A DNA stretch of 64,000 nt, from contig CANJBX010000003.1 in assembly GCA_947472885.1 (NCBI GenBank), forward strand, positions 1 to 64,000. The letters are read 5' to 3'. Both the position numbers and the translations under genes were made by a program. The stretch is from Hyphomicrobiaceae bacterium (lineage in GTDB: Bacteria > Pseudomonadota > Alphaproteobacteria > Rhizobiales > Xanthobacteraceae). The stretch's first letter is position 1. Every line of letters begins with the position of its first letter. Positions 17,689 through 26,891 of this stretch are shown one piece after another. A model generated the notes under the pieces. It was not told the origin of the DNA. It did not search any database and saw only the letters and a list, made by a program, of their open reading frames with translations.

Positions 17689-19914
17689 ATGATTTCAAAT
17701 TCACCCGTAAAAACAGACATCGTCCTCATTGGCGGCGGGCATGCGCATGTGCATGTGCTGAAAAGTTTTGCCATGCGGCCGGAAGCCAGCGTGCGGATCA
17801 CATTGATCGCGCACGATCAGGAAACGCCATATTCCGGCATGGTGCCCGGCCTGATCGCGGGCCTGTACCGGCGGGAGCAGGCGCATATCGATCTGGTCCG
17901 GCTGTGCGCCGCGACGGGTGCGCGGCTGATCCATGCGGAGGCGACGGGCCTCGACCGCGCCAACAAACGTGTGCTGCTCGCGGGCCGCCCGCCGCTTGGC
18001 TACGACCTTGTCTCCATCGATGCCGGCATCGCGCCGGACCTTTCAGGCATTTCTGGCACGCAACATGGCATCGCAGTCAAGCCGATAGGAGATCTGCTCG
18101 GCAAGTTCAACGCCATGCTGGCGCGTTGTCTTGAAGCGGATGGGCCGCGAAAAATTGCCGTCGTTGGCGGCGGCGCGGGTGGCGTCGAGCTTCTGTTGTC
18201 GATGCGCACACGGCTGCTGGCGGAAGCGGCCGTGGCGGGTGGCGATGCCCGTGCGTTTTCGTTTCTGCTGGTGACGGATGGTGAAATCCTCGCCACCCAT
18301 AACGCTGCCGTGCGGGAGGCTTTCCGCCGTGTGCTGGCGGAAAGGAAAATCGCGCTGCATGAACATTGCAAGGTAGCGGCGCTGACGGCCGATGGAATTG
18401 TTTGCGAGAATGAGAAGATCGCTGCCGATGTCATTTTCCTGACGACCAACGCCGCCCCGCCGGCCTTGCTGCGCGATACCGGCCTTGCAACCGATGCCAA
18501 AGGCTTTCTGGCGGTGACGCAGACGCTGCAATCCGTGACCGATCCCGATGTTTTCGCGGCCGGGGATTGCGTTGCGCTTGCCTCGCCGCGTGAAAAGGCC
18601 GGTGTGTTCGCCGTGCGGGCCGGGCCGCCGCTTGCAGAAAATCTGCGCCGCCGCGCGCGCGGCGAGGCGTCGAAAGCCTGGCAGCCGCAACGCCGGCATC
18701 TCGCGCTGATCTCGACTGGCGAGCGTTACGCCGTTGCCTCGCGCGGGCCGTTCAAGCTTGAAGGCGCATGGCTGTGGACGCTCAAGGACTATATCGACCG
18801 CAGGTGGATGCGGATGTATCAGGCGTTCGATGCATCGAAGATGGGCAAGGCTGCAAAGCCTGCACAGATCTCCGGCGGCAGCGACGATATGCGTTGCGGC
18901 GGATGTGCGGCCAAGGTCGGCCCCGGCCCGCTGTCGCGCGCGCTGGCGCGGCTCGCGCCCGCGCCGTCCGCGCCCCATGTGCTGGTCGGTCTCGATGCGC
19001 CGGACGATGCGGCAGTGGTCGCGGCGCCTGCGGGCAAGCATATCGTGCAGACGGTCGATTTCTTCCGCGCCTTCATCGGCGACCCGTACCTGTTCGGAAA
19101 AATCGCCGCCAACCACGCGCTCAACGATATTTTCGCCATGGGCGGTACGCCGCGCACGGCGATGGCGACGGCGGTAGTGCCGCCCGGTCCGTCGGCCAAG
19201 GTCGAGGAGGATTTGTTCCAGCTGATCGCCGGTGCGCGCGCGACGTTCGATGGCGAGGGTGTCGCGCTGATCGGCGGGCATTCCAGCGAAGGCGCGGAAC
19301 TGTCCGCTGGCTTTTTCGTCAGCGGCGAGATTTTGCCGGAGAAAATCCTGCGCAAGGGCGGGTTGCAGCCGGGCGATGCGCTGATCCTCACCCGCCCGCT
19401 CGGCACCGGCATCCTGTTTGCCGCTGCCATGCGGGCGCAGGCCGGCGCACCGTGGATCGAGGCTGCGCTTGAGGCAATGGCGCAATCGAACCGTGAGGCG
19501 TCGCAAATCCTGATCGCGCATCACGCCAGCGCCATGACCGACGTTTCGGGTTTCGGCTTCGCCGGGCATCTTGGTGAAATGCTGGCGGCCAGCGGCGTCG
19601 ATGCCGATGTGGATTTCTCCCGGTTACCGCTCTACGAGGGCGCGCTGGCGCTGGCGCGTGCCGGCGTTTATTCCACCTTGCTGCCGGAAAATCTGACGCT
19701 CGCCGGACTGCTGCGCGGACCTGCCAGCGACATGGCGAAAGCCATTCTGTTCGATCCGCAGACGTCCGGGGGCTTGCTTGCGGGCGTCCGCCCCGGGAAT
19801 GCGGAGGAATGCGTGGCGCAACTGCGCGCCGCCGGTCATGACCGGGCGACATGTGTCGGCAGGGTCGGCCTCTCCCCCCGCGATGCCCGGATCGGTGTGA
19901 CAAACGGCGGATAG
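17689..19914 (+). CDS. selD: NADH-dehydrogenase-like/SelD fusion (selenide, water dikinase)
   Basis: 741-residue two-domain protein. Residues 1 to about 375 form an FAD/NAD-linked oxidoreductase (VLIGGGHAHVHVLKSFAM; VVGGGAGGVELLLSM; DVFAAGDCVAL). Residues from about 395 form SelD, which makes selenophosphate from selenide and ATP. The active-site segment is MRCGGCAAKVG (Cys403, Cys406, encoded by TGC and TGT, so no selenocysteine). ATP/metal-binding stretches include VGLDAPDDAAVV, VDFFRAF and NDIFAMGGTPRTAMA. Such fusions are known in bacteria. No selA, selB, selC or mnmH/selU gene is visible nearby, so the use of selenophosphate is not revealed. Fusion call is firm. Confidence 0.93.
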   Translation: MISNSPVKTDIVLIGGGHAHVHVLKSFAMRPEASVRITLIAHDQETPYSGMVPGLIAGLYRREQAHIDLVRLCAATGARLIHAEATGLDRANKRVLLAGRPPLGYDLVSIDAGIAPDLSGISGTQHGIAVKPIGDLLGKFNAMLARCLEADGPRKIAVVGGGAGGVELLLSMRTRLLAEAAVAGGDARAFSFLLVTDGEILATHNAAVREAFRRVLAERKIALHEHCKVAALTADGIVCENEKIAADVIFLTTNAAPPALLRDTGLATDAKGFLAVTQTLQSVTDPDVFAAGDCVALASPREKAGVFAVRAGPPLAENLRRRARGEASKAWQPQRRHLALISTGERYAVASRGPFKLEGAWLWTLKDYIDRRWMRMYQAFDASKMGKAAKPAQISGGSDDMRCGGCAAKVGPGPLSRALARLAPAPSAPHVLVGLDAPDDAAVVAAPAGKHIVQTVDFFRAFIGDPYLFGKIAANHALNDIFAMGGTPRTAMATAVVPPGPSAKVEEDLFQLIAGARATFDGEGVALIGGHSSEGAELSAGFFVSGEILPEKILRKGGLQPGDALILTRPLGTGILFAAAMRAQAGAPWIEAALEAMAQSNREASQILIAHHASAMTDVSGFGFAGHLGEMLAASGVDADVDFSRLPLYEGALALARAGVYSTLLPENLTLAGLLRGPASDMAKAILFDPQTSGGLLAGVRPGNAEECVAQLRAAGHDRATCVGRVGLSPRDARIGVTNGG

Positions 19915-19997
19915 CCGGCGCGTAATGGCTACGTTATGCAAAGCACCTTATCCGGCTGTGATATGGACAGCAGTGGAGCCGGGACTATGATCGCGTC

Positions 19998-20792
19998 ATG
20001 ATGCAATCTGAAACGATGGTGCGAAACACGCCGGGCGTTGCGAATGACGTTATTCTTCGCACGGTGTCGCTGCACAAGGCGTTTCGCGGTTTCGTGGCGG
20101 TCAAGGATGTCAGCCTCGAGATCAAGCGGGGAACGGTTCATGCGCTGATTGGCCCCAACGGTGCCGGCAAGACGACATTCTTCAATCGGGTGACAAAGTT
20201 TCTCGATCCGACCGGCGGGCAGATTTTCTTCAACGATCACGACATCGCCACGACGCGGCCCGCCGATGTGGCGCGGCTCGGCATGGTGCGCTCGTTCCAG
20301 ATCTCGGCGGTGTTTCCGAATCTGACGGTGCTGGACAATGTCTGTGTCGCGCTGCAGCGGTTTCGCAATGACGGCTTTCATTTCTGGCGTTCACACACCA
20401 CGCTGAAGTCGCTGCACGAACGTGCGCTGGAGCTGATTGCCGACGTCGGTCTTGAAGACTTTGCCGATGAAATGGCAATCGAACTTTCCTACGGCCGCCG
20501 CCGCGCGCTGGAAATCGCCACCACCTTGGCGCTCGATCCCGAATTGCTGCTGCTCGACGAGCCGACCTCGGGCATGGGGCGTGAGGATATCAGCCGCACG
20601 GCGGATTTGATCCGCCGCGTCGGCAAGAATCGCACCATCGTGATGGTCGAGCATAATCTTTCGGTTGTCGCCGATCTTTCCGACCGCATCACGGTGCTGG
20701 CGCGGGGAGAAATCCTCGCCGACGGCAGTTATGAACAGGTCTCGAAGAATCCGGCGGTGGTCGAAGCCTACATGGGGCATGGCCATGACTGA
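19998..20792 (+). CDS. Branched-chain-type ABC transporter ATPase (LivG-like), orphan
   Basis: ATPase of the LivG subfamily: Walker A GPNGAGKTTFF, the subfamily MVRSFQISAVFPNLTVLDN, a variant signature LSYGRRRALEIA and Walker B LLLLDEPTSGM, then the switch His in MVEHNL. 264 residues. Two adjacent ATGs lie at the start. It overlaps the following LivF-like gene. No LivH/LivM permeases or binding protein adjoin this pair, and SelD lies upstream. Cargo unknown. Confidence 0.9.
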   Translation: MMQSETMVRNTPGVANDVILRTVSLHKAFRGFVAVKDVSLEIKRGTVHALIGPNGAGKTTFFNRVTKFLDPTGGQIFFNDHDIATTRPADVARLGMVRSFQISAVFPNLTVLDNVCVALQRFRNDGFHFWRSHTTLKSLHERALELIADVGLEDFADEMAIELSYGRRRALEIATTLALDPELLLLDEPTSGMGREDISRTADLIRRVGKNRTIVMVEHNLSVVADLSDRITVLARGEILADGSYEQVSKNPAVVEAYMGHGHD

Positions 20793-21489
20793 GACGTTAC
20801 TCGAGATCAAGGACCTGCACGGCCACTATGGCGACTCCCATGTGCTGCATGGGGTAAACCTGAAGGTCGAAGCCGGCGAAATCGTCACCATCGTCGGACG
20901 CAACGGCGTCGGCAAGACAACGACCTTGCGTGCCATCATGGGCATTCTCGACAAGCGGCGTGGCTCGATCAAGGTTGCGGGTGTGGAAACGATCTCATCG
21001 CCGCCGGAGCGCATCGCGCGGCTCGGCGTCGGTTATGTCCCGGAGGAGCGCGGCATTTTTGCTAGCCTCAATGTAGCGGACAATCTCACGCTGCCGCCGG
21101 TGGTGCGTCCTGGCGGCATGAGCATTGAGGATATCTACACGCTGTTTCCGAACTTGCGCGAACGCGGCAAAAGCCCCGGCACCAAACTTTCCGGCGGCGA
21201 GCAGCAGATGCTGGCAATTGGCCGTGTGCTGCGCACCGGCGCGCCACTGTTGCTGCTCGACGAGCCGACCGAGGGGCTGGCGCCTGCCATCGTCGATAGC
21301 ATCGGCCGGGCGGTTGTGGAGATGAAACAGAAGGGTCTGACCATCCTGCTCATCGAGCAGAATTTGCGTTTTGCCACCCGGCTTGCCGATCGCCACTATG
21401 TGATGGAAGGCGGCCGTATCGTTGACATGATGGCGCGCGCCGATGTGGTGGCGCAGGCCTCGAAGCTGCAAAGTTATTTGGGCGTTTGA
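20779..21489 (+). CDS. Branched-chain-type ABC transporter ATPase (LivF-like), orphan
   Basis: LivF-subfamily ATPase of about 236 residues: Walker A GRNGVGKTTTLRAIMG, the LivF-typical GVGYVPEERGIFASLNV, signature KLSGGEQQMLAIGRVL and Walker B LLLLDEPTEGLAP. The start overlaps the LivG-like stop (ATG at 20779, or 20785 giving an ATGACTGA overlap). It pairs with the upstream ATPase but lacks local permeases, so it presumably serves membrane subunits elsewhere or is a leftover of an eroded transporter. Confidence 0.9.
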   Translation: MAMTETLLEIKDLHGHYGDSHVLHGVNLKVEAGEIVTIVGRNGVGKTTTLRAIMGILDKRRGSIKVAGVETISSPPERIARLGVGYVPEERGIFASLNVADNLTLPPVVRPGGMSIEDIYTLFPNLRERGKSPGTKLSGGEQQMLAIGRVLRTGAPLLLLDEPTEGLAPAIVDSIGRAVVEMKQKGLTILLIEQNLRFATRLADRHYVMEGGRIVDMMARADVVAQASKLQSYLGV

Positions 21490-21496
21490 GCTTTCA

Positions 21497-21532
21497 TCAT
21501 TCCGGGTCCGCGCTTTGCGCGTCCCGGAATGA
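21497..21532. repeat. Palindrome at convergent gene ends
   Basis: TCATTCCGGG and its exact complement CCCGGAATGA flank an inner CGCGC/GCGCG stem. The element fills the 50-base gap between the LivF-like gene and the convergent IlvD-family gene. It resembles dispersed Hyphomicrobiales palindromes and may act as a two-way terminator or mRNA-end stabiliser. Confidence 0.7.
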
Positions 21533-21539
21533 CAGGTAG

Positions 21540-23219
21540 CTACTTCGGATGCACCAGCGCCGCACCTTTCGAGAGCGGCTGCACCGAACGCTCGTAAATC
21601 GCCAGCCAGCCTTCTTCCGAGTGCTGATCGAGCAGCTTGAGCTTGCTGCGCCGTGTCGCGAGTTCGGCATCCGGTACATCCAGATGGATCGTGCGCGCCT
21701 CGGCGTCGATGGCGATGGGGTCGCCATCGGCCACCAGCGCCAGCGGCCCGCCGGTCGCCGCTTCGGGCGTGACCTCGCCGACGACCAAACCTTTATTCAC
21801 AAGCCCAGAAAGTTGCCCGTCGGTGACAAAGGCAACGTCTGAGCCCAGACCGGCGCCGTCGAGCGCGAACACCACGCGTGAGGCCATGCCCATGCCGGGG
21901 CCGCCGCGCACGCCAAGCCCGCGCAGCACGACCACGTCGCCCTTGGTGATGGTCTTCGATTTGATTGCCGCCATGGCGTCGTCCGCGCTGGTGAAGCAGC
22001 GTGCCTTGCCGGCAAATTTCATGATCTTGTCGCGGCGCAGACCGACCTTCACGACCGCGCCGGTCGGCGACAGGTTGCCGTGCACCAGCACGATGCCGGC
22101 CTTGTCGGACAGCGGGCGTGACAGCGGGCGGATGGTTTCCTCGTCGGCGACTTTATAGTCGCGGAGGTTTTCGCCAACGGTCTTGCCGCTCACCGTCATG
22201 GCGTTCTTGCGGATCATGGATTCAAGCTGCTTCATGACGGCAAGTGCGCCGCCGGCCTGCTCGAAGGCTTCGATGGACGACTCGCCGATCGGCCGCACGG
22301 CGGCGATCACCGGCACATGGTCCGTGAGTTCGCCGAACATCTTGTAGAAATCGAGATCGAGGCCAGCTTCGACAGCGGTCGCCTGCAAATGCTTGATGCA
22401 GTTGATCGAGCCAGCGACGCCCAGTACGGCCATGCCGGCATTGGCGAAGGCGTCCGGAGTCATGATTGCGCGCGGCAGCAGGTTTTCCCACACCATCTCG
22501 ACGATGCGCTTGCCGGATTTCCGGGTGTAGTCGATCATGCGTTTGGAATTCGCCAGCACCGGCGCGCCGCCCGGCAGCGACATGCCGAGGGCTTCGCAGA
22601 CGATGTGCATGGAATTCGCGGTGCCCATGCCGGAGCAGACGCCGGGCGAAGTGATGGCGTTCTCGCTCATGCCAAGCAGATCTTCGAACGACAGCGAACC
22701 GGCGACGTGGTGGCCCGCACCGAGGAATACTTCCTCGATATCGACGTGATGATTGTGAAACACGCCGGAGCCCTGGTAGCCGCCGATGACGAGCAGCGTC
22801 GGGATATTCAGGCGCGCCGCCGCCATCAGGTGTCCCGGCACGGTCTTGTCGCAGGACGTGAGGCAGATCATGCCGTCGAGCTTGGCACCCTCAACCTGAC
22901 ACTCGATGTCGTTGGTGATGAGGTCGCGCATCGGCAGGATGTAGTTGCCGCGATGGCCGGCCGAGTGGATGAAGTCGCTCGGTGCCGTCGTGCGGATTTC
23001 AAAGGGAAGACCGCCGGCTTCGCGGATGGCTTCCTTGACGATCTTGGCGACGCCGTCGAGATGCGAGAAACAGATCGCGAGTTCGGACGAAGTATTCACG
23101 ACCGCAATCTTCGGCTTTTCCATGTCTTCGTCGGTGAGGCCGAGTGCGCGCCATTGCGCGCGGCGCACCGCCCAGAGCGAAGTGCCTTTTTCGTAATTGC
23201 TGCGCAGTTCGCGTTTCAT
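21540..23219 (-). CDS. IlvD/Edd-family dehydratase
   Basis: 559-residue iron-sulfur dehydratase of the dihydroxyacid / sugar-acid dehydratase family. Cluster-binding positions appear in ELAICFSHLDG, TSCDKTVPGH and GVCSGMGTANSM; the C-terminal half has RGLGVRGGPGMGMASRVVFA and VTDGQLSG. Members remove water from 2,3-dihydroxy acids such as valine/isoleucine precursors or aldonates. The catabolic setting, last in an operon with aconitase X, argues against a biosynthetic IlvD role. The exact substrate cannot be assigned. Confidence 0.88.
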   Translation of the reverse strand: MKRELRSNYEKGTSLWAVRRAQWRALGLTDEDMEKPKIAVVNTSSELAICFSHLDGVAKIVKEAIREAGGLPFEIRTTAPSDFIHSAGHRGNYILPMRDLITNDIECQVEGAKLDGMICLTSCDKTVPGHLMAAARLNIPTLLVIGGYQGSGVFHNHHVDIEEVFLGAGHHVAGSLSFEDLLGMSENAITSPGVCSGMGTANSMHIVCEALGMSLPGGAPVLANSKRMIDYTRKSGKRIVEMVWENLLPRAIMTPDAFANAGMAVLGVAGSINCIKHLQATAVEAGLDLDFYKMFGELTDHVPVIAAVRPIGESSIEAFEQAGGALAVMKQLESMIRKNAMTVSGKTVGENLRDYKVADEETIRPLSRPLSDKAGIVLVHGNLSPTGAVVKVGLRRDKIMKFAGKARCFTSADDAMAAIKSKTITKGDVVVLRGLGVRGGPGMGMASRVVFALDGAGLGSDVAFVTDGQLSGLVNKGLVVGEVTPEAATGGPLALVADGDPIAIDAEARTIHLDVPDAELATRRSKLKLLDQHSEEGWLAIYERSVQPLSKGAALVHPK

Positions 23220-23248
23220 GGCCGTTGCATCCCAAGGGTGTTGAAGGG

Positions 23249-23641
23249 TTATTTTGTTATTTCACCGAACCCGAGGATATAGCCTTCCGGGTCCCGGACA
23301 TAGAAGTCCCTGCCGCCCCAGGGCGTTTGCGCGAGGGGCTTGATGATGTCCGCGCCAGCGGCGACGCATCGTGCGTGAAAATCGTCGATGCCTTCAACGC
23401 CGGCGTAGATATCGAGGTGTTCGTGGTCGCGGCGGTGCTGACGATCGGCGACGGTTTTCGGCGCGTCTTTCAGATGAATTTCAAAGCCATCGCGATGACC
23501 GATGGCATAAAAACCGCCCCAGGGCTCGCCAAACGCGAATCCCAGTACATCGCGGTAGTAGGCAATCGCGCCTTCGAGATCGTCGACAAGTAGTTGCGGT
23601 GCGAGTGAAGTCAGGCGAGAGCGCGATTGAGCCATTGTCAT
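23249..23641 (-). CDS. VOC-superfamily (glyoxalase/bleomycin-resistance-like) protein
   Basis: About 130 residues with the paired beta-alpha-beta-beta-beta layout of the vicinal oxygen chelate fold: LTSLAPQLLVDDLEGAIAYY in the first half (YRDVLGFAFGEPWGGFYAIG), then EHLDIYAGVEGIDDFHARC and GGRDFYVRDPEGYILGFGE at the end. Possible metal ligands are His and Glu, but not every canonical position is obvious. Start at 23641 is supported by GGAG upstream; an open extension to 23722 looks non-coding. Within the operon it might be an epimerase, isomerase or small dioxygenase acting on an intermediate; function unknown. Confidence 0.82.
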   Translation of the reverse strand: MTMAQSRSRLTSLAPQLLVDDLEGAIAYYRDVLGFAFGEPWGGFYAIGHRDGFEIHLKDAPKTVADRQHRRDHEHLDIYAGVEGIDDFHARCVAAGADIIKPLAQTPWGGRDFYVRDPEGYILGFGEITK

Positions 23642-23675
23642 GGCACACTCCATCGATACGCACGTTTGGCAGGAA

Positions 23676-24122
23676 TTATCGGGCAGCCTTCTTCGTAATT
23701 TCGACAATGCCATTGTCGGCATCGACCCGGACCCAGTCGCCGGTCTCGATCACCTTGAGCGGGTCCTGGTCGAAATCGGTCATGGATGGCGCATGGGTAA
23801 CGACGGCGCCGAGCGCAGCCTTGGTTGTCATCTTTGGAAACAGCATCGCCTTCGGGTTCACGCCGTTGAGCCGCGTCATGTGAAAATAGGCGGAATAACC
23901 GGAAGAACCCTTGGCGCCGGGGAACACCAGTATCTTGTCCTTGAAAGATACACCGCGCAGTTCGTGGCGCCGCTCGATCACGGTGCCTTCGCGTTCGTTG
24001 ATGCCGCCCCAACCGGAGATCGTGTCGTTGGTGACGAGGGCTTCGCCTTCGGCGACGCCGCCGACAACCTTGCGGCCACGCAGCACGATCTTGTTGTTGG
24101 CACGAACGTCAGTGTTAGTCAC
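23676..24122 (-). CDS. Aconitase X swivel (small) subunit, DUF126
   Basis: 148-residue swivelling domain that pairs with the aconitase X catalytic subunit. Visible features are VVGGVAEGEALVTNDTISGWGG, FPGAKGSSGYSAYFHMTRLNG (serine-rich loop used for substrate contact in the family) and VTHAPSMTDFD. The start is taken as GTG 24122, which overlaps the TGA of the large subunit by three to four bases, showing translational coupling; no ATG fits. In many organisms the two parts are fused; here they are separate. Confidence 0.88.
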   Translation of the reverse strand: MTNTDVRANNKIVLRGRKVVGGVAEGEALVTNDTISGWGGINEREGTVIERRHELRGVSFKDKILVFPGAKGSSGYSAYFHMTRLNGVNPKAMLFPKMTTKAALGAVVTHAPSMTDFDQDPLKVIETGDWVRVDADNGIVEITKKAAR

Positions 24123-25393
24123 TTCAGACCTCCGTTCCAGTTTCCGGTAAGCCCCGCCTCGACGCATTCTTCAACGGTGCCGAACCAGACCGGGAGGTTG
24201 AGGATCGCCGGCAGGTAATGCGCCTGCTTGGCTGAGTCGGTGGCGATCACCTTGGTGCCTTTCGGCGCATAGCGCGAAATGGCGGGGCAGGTGTCGCTCA
24301 TCACGACACCGCCGGCATCGTTGATCATCTTGACGTAGCCGTTGCGTTCGGCGACCTCGCGCAGCGCGCGGGGCGTGTGCACCCACATCTGCGTCTTTGA
24401 TGAAAGTTTCTTGCCTTCAAGCTGCAATGCGATACGCGCGACCTGCTCGATGGCGTTGTGCGGACAACCCAGCATGACGAAATCGACGTCGCGGTTGTCG
24501 GCGCAATTAAGCCGGTCGTAGGCGAGTTTGCGCTCGGCCGGGCCGTAGCGAAGTTTCTCGACCATCTTGCGGCCCGAGAAGGCTTCCTCGACATCGCGCG
24601 CTTCCGGCGTAATGCCGGGAATGTGGTACATCTCGACGCCGCCGGAGGATGCCGCCGCTGCGCCGAAATGCTTGAGCTTGATCAGGCTCGGGTTGCGGAT
24701 TTTGCCGGTGAGCACGGGCACATCTTCCTGCACGATCTCGCCCATCCAGTAGCCAAGCAGGCCGTAGTCCATGATGTCGTTGACGTCGATGTCGACTTCG
24801 ACCAGGTGCGTGCCGCGGCGATTTTCAGGGATGTGATAACCCCAGTAGGGGATGCGGCCGGTCAGCGCGGCGGCGCCAGTGGATTCCTTGCCTTCGGTAT
24901 TGGTGCGCGCGCCAAGCACACCGTTACAGTAGATGACTGCGGAAGATTCCATCCACGCGCAATGCTCGCCCTTCACCGGCACATTGCCGACCTGATACGG
25001 CGTGCAGGTCGCGAACATGTTGATGCCGAGCGCGCCAAAATGCTTTTCGGCGTTCTTCTGCTGCTCGGCGAGATCTTCGGGAATGCCCTGGATACGCCAG
25101 TTGTCGTTGTCGATGCCGGTAATGAGCTGGCAGGTGTTGACCGCCATGTGCGGAATCTTCACGACTTCCTGGCTGTCGAGATTGAGTTCCGAGAAAACCG
25201 CGTCGAAACCTTTTTTCACCAGCTCGCGCACCGACGGCGTCGAGGCGTTGAACGCACCGGCGACGTTGTTGACCTCGACAAGACGCTCCGCGCCGAGCGC
25301 CTCGCCATAGCGCATCAGCAGGTCCATTGCCTTTTGTTTCGCCGGCCCTTGCTGGCCGTCGTACATTGCCTTTTCGGCCTCGGTCAGTTTCAT
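24119..25393 (-). CDS. Aconitase X catalytic (large) subunit, DUF521
   Basis: 424-residue iron-sulfur dehydratase related to aconitase. Starts MKLTEAEKAMYDG, and family stretches include YGEALGAERLVEVNNVAGAF, TCTPYQVG, GEHCAWMESSAVIYCNGVLGARTN, MLGCPHNAIEQ, VMSDTCPAIS and ATDSAKQAHYLP; the cysteines are candidate cluster ligands. Known aconitase X enzymes dehydrate cis-3-hydroxy-L-proline in bacteria or phosphomevalonate in archaea. No proline-pathway reductase lies nearby, so the substrate may be new. The ATG at 25393 overlaps the preceding FAD oxidoreductase stop by four bases; the longer open frame to 25753 is the shadow of that gene. Confidence 0.92.
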   Translation of the reverse strand: MKLTEAEKAMYDGQQGPAKQKAMDLLMRYGEALGAERLVEVNNVAGAFNASTPSVRELVKKGFDAVFSELNLDSQEVVKIPHMAVNTCQLITGIDNDNWRIQGIPEDLAEQQKNAEKHFGALGINMFATCTPYQVGNVPVKGEHCAWMESSAVIYCNGVLGARTNTEGKESTGAAALTGRIPYWGYHIPENRRGTHLVEVDIDVNDIMDYGLLGYWMGEIVQEDVPVLTGKIRNPSLIKLKHFGAAAASSGGVEMYHIPGITPEARDVEEAFSGRKMVEKLRYGPAERKLAYDRLNCADNRDVDFVMLGCPHNAIEQVARIALQLEGKKLSSKTQMWVHTPRALREVAERNGYVKMINDAGGVVMSDTCPAISRYAPKGTKVIATDSAKQAHYLPAILNLPVWFGTVEECVEAGLTGNWNGGLK

Positions 25394-26748
25394 CGGTGCG
25401 CCTCCGACATGTGACGCATGTCTTCCTTGGTCATTTCGCGCTTCTGCTGGCCATCCTTGCGCTCGATGTTGTCGTGCACGCGCTTCTTGAGCGAGTTGAG
25501 GTCGATCTGGTGCACGCTCCCCGAACCCGCGAGATCCAGCGCCTGCGCGGCGGCGGCACCCATGGCGATGCAGGGACCCATGACGCGCACGCTCGATAAC
25601 GCAGCAAGGTCGGCGTCGATGCAGCGTCCGGCGGCGACGATGTTGTCGGCGTCGGCCGGTGTCAGCGAGCCAAGCGGGATATAGTGGACGTGATCTTCCG
25701 GGAAGGTCTGCCAGACGTAGCCCTTGTCGCTGTCGTGCAGCTCGACCGGCCACGCAGTACGGGCGACAGAATCCTCGAAATGCGTTCCATTGCGGACTTC
25801 ATCGATGGTCAACTGATGCCGTCCGACGATCCAGCGGGTCTGGCGGATGCCGGGATTGCCATAGGCGCGCACCCGCGAGTTGCCGAAGCACTCCGGGTAT
25901 TCTTTTCTGAGGAAGTCCACGGCGATATCCGCCTGCGCCTTGCCTTCGAGCTGGCTGCGCGCGGCGGCGAGCGGTTCCAGCGGCGTGTCGGTATGCGTCA
26001 TGTTGAGGACCGCAATGCCGCGGCCCGGAATGACGAACGACACCGGCGACGTACGCTTGAGATTGTATTGTTTCGCCTTCTCGGTCATGCGCGCGGTGAG
26101 TTCCGTGCGTTCCGGGTGTTTGTCTTCGACGATGTTTTCAAGAACGACCATCTGCGTGCCGTGGACCTGCCGGTTGGCGGACTCTCGGCACGGCAATCCA
26201 GCGAGCCATGTCAGCGTCGCATCGCCCGATGCATCGACAAAGCCGGTGGCGGAAATCGTCATGTCGCCATAGCGCGTGGCGAGGTCGATGCTCTTCACGC
26301 GGCGGCCGTCCATGTTGACGTTGCGCAGCACCGCGCCAAGCACGACGGTGATGCCGGCCTTGCGGACGGCTTCCTCGGTCCAGCGGCCGACGGCGACTTC
26401 GTCGTAATAGACGACGGTCGTGACCGGCCCGTGCCGGCGGTAGATCATGCCCGGTACTTTTTCGAGATCGCGCAGCATGTCCTCGGCCATGCCATAGGTG
26501 AACTGGATGCCGTGGGTGCCGTTGGCGAACAGGCCGCAGAACGTACCGATAATCGAGTTGACCATCTGGCCGCCGAGCGTCGGCAGTCCGTCGACGAGGA
26601 TAACCTTGCGGCCGAGCCTGGCAGCTTCCAGCGCGGCGGATATGCCGGCCGAACCGGCGCCGACAACGCAGATGTCGCCGGAGACCTGTTGCGCCAGTTT
26701 GTTCTCGCGCCGTAAGGTTTTGGTGCCGGTTTCTACGTGGTCCGCCAT
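25390..26748 (-). CDS. FAD-dependent oxidoreductase (FAD_oxidored/FAD-binding succinate-dehydrogenase-like)
   Basis: 452-residue flavoprotein. A Rossmann FAD motif is at about residues 27-50 (ICVVGAGSAGISAALEAARLG, read in two overlapping parts) followed by VDGLPTLGGQMVNS, and the second FAD contact is VDASGDATLTW. The C-terminal segment has AAGRCIDADLAALSSVRVMGPC, typical of the pfam12831 group whose members sit in catabolic clusters and often lack a known substrate. It immediately precedes and overlaps aconitase X, so it probably oxidises or reduces a shared intermediate. Confidence 0.85.
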   Translation of the reverse strand: MADHVETGTKTLRRENKLAQQVSGDICVVGAGSAGISAALEAARLGRKVILVDGLPTLGGQMVNSIIGTFCGLFANGTHGIQFTYGMAEDMLRDLEKVPGMIYRRHGPVTTVVYYDEVAVGRWTEEAVRKAGITVVLGAVLRNVNMDGRRVKSIDLATRYGDMTISATGFVDASGDATLTWLAGLPCRESANRQVHGTQMVVLENIVEDKHPERTELTARMTEKAKQYNLKRTSPVSFVIPGRGIAVLNMTHTDTPLEPLAAARSQLEGKAQADIAVDFLRKEYPECFGNSRVRAYGNPGIRQTRWIVGRHQLTIDEVRNGTHFEDSVARTAWPVELHDSDKGYVWQTFPEDHVHYIPLGSLTPADADNIVAAGRCIDADLAALSSVRVMGPCIAMGAAAAQALDLAGSGSVHQIDLNSLKKRVHDNIERKDGQQKREMTKEDMRHMSEAHR

Positions 26749-26891
26749 GGCTGCTTCCTTACGCGTTTATCGAGACTGGTTATTGTTTGTGGGGTGGGCT
26801 CGCCCGGAGCGTTAGACCCATTTCCAAAGTCGCAAAATAGATCGTCGCGCGCAACTCTTTTGCGCGAAAAGTCAGTCTCGCTGGCCCATTG

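Noticed and set aside
18895..18906. SelD itself as a selenoprotein
   Set aside because: The active-site residues are encoded by TGC and TGT cysteine codons, with no in-frame TGA.
25394..25753. N-terminal extension of the aconitase X large subunit
   Set aside because: This part lies wholly inside the upstream FAD oxidoreductase gene and looks Arg-rich and unordered; the ATG at 25393 with a four-base overlap starts the conserved sequence.
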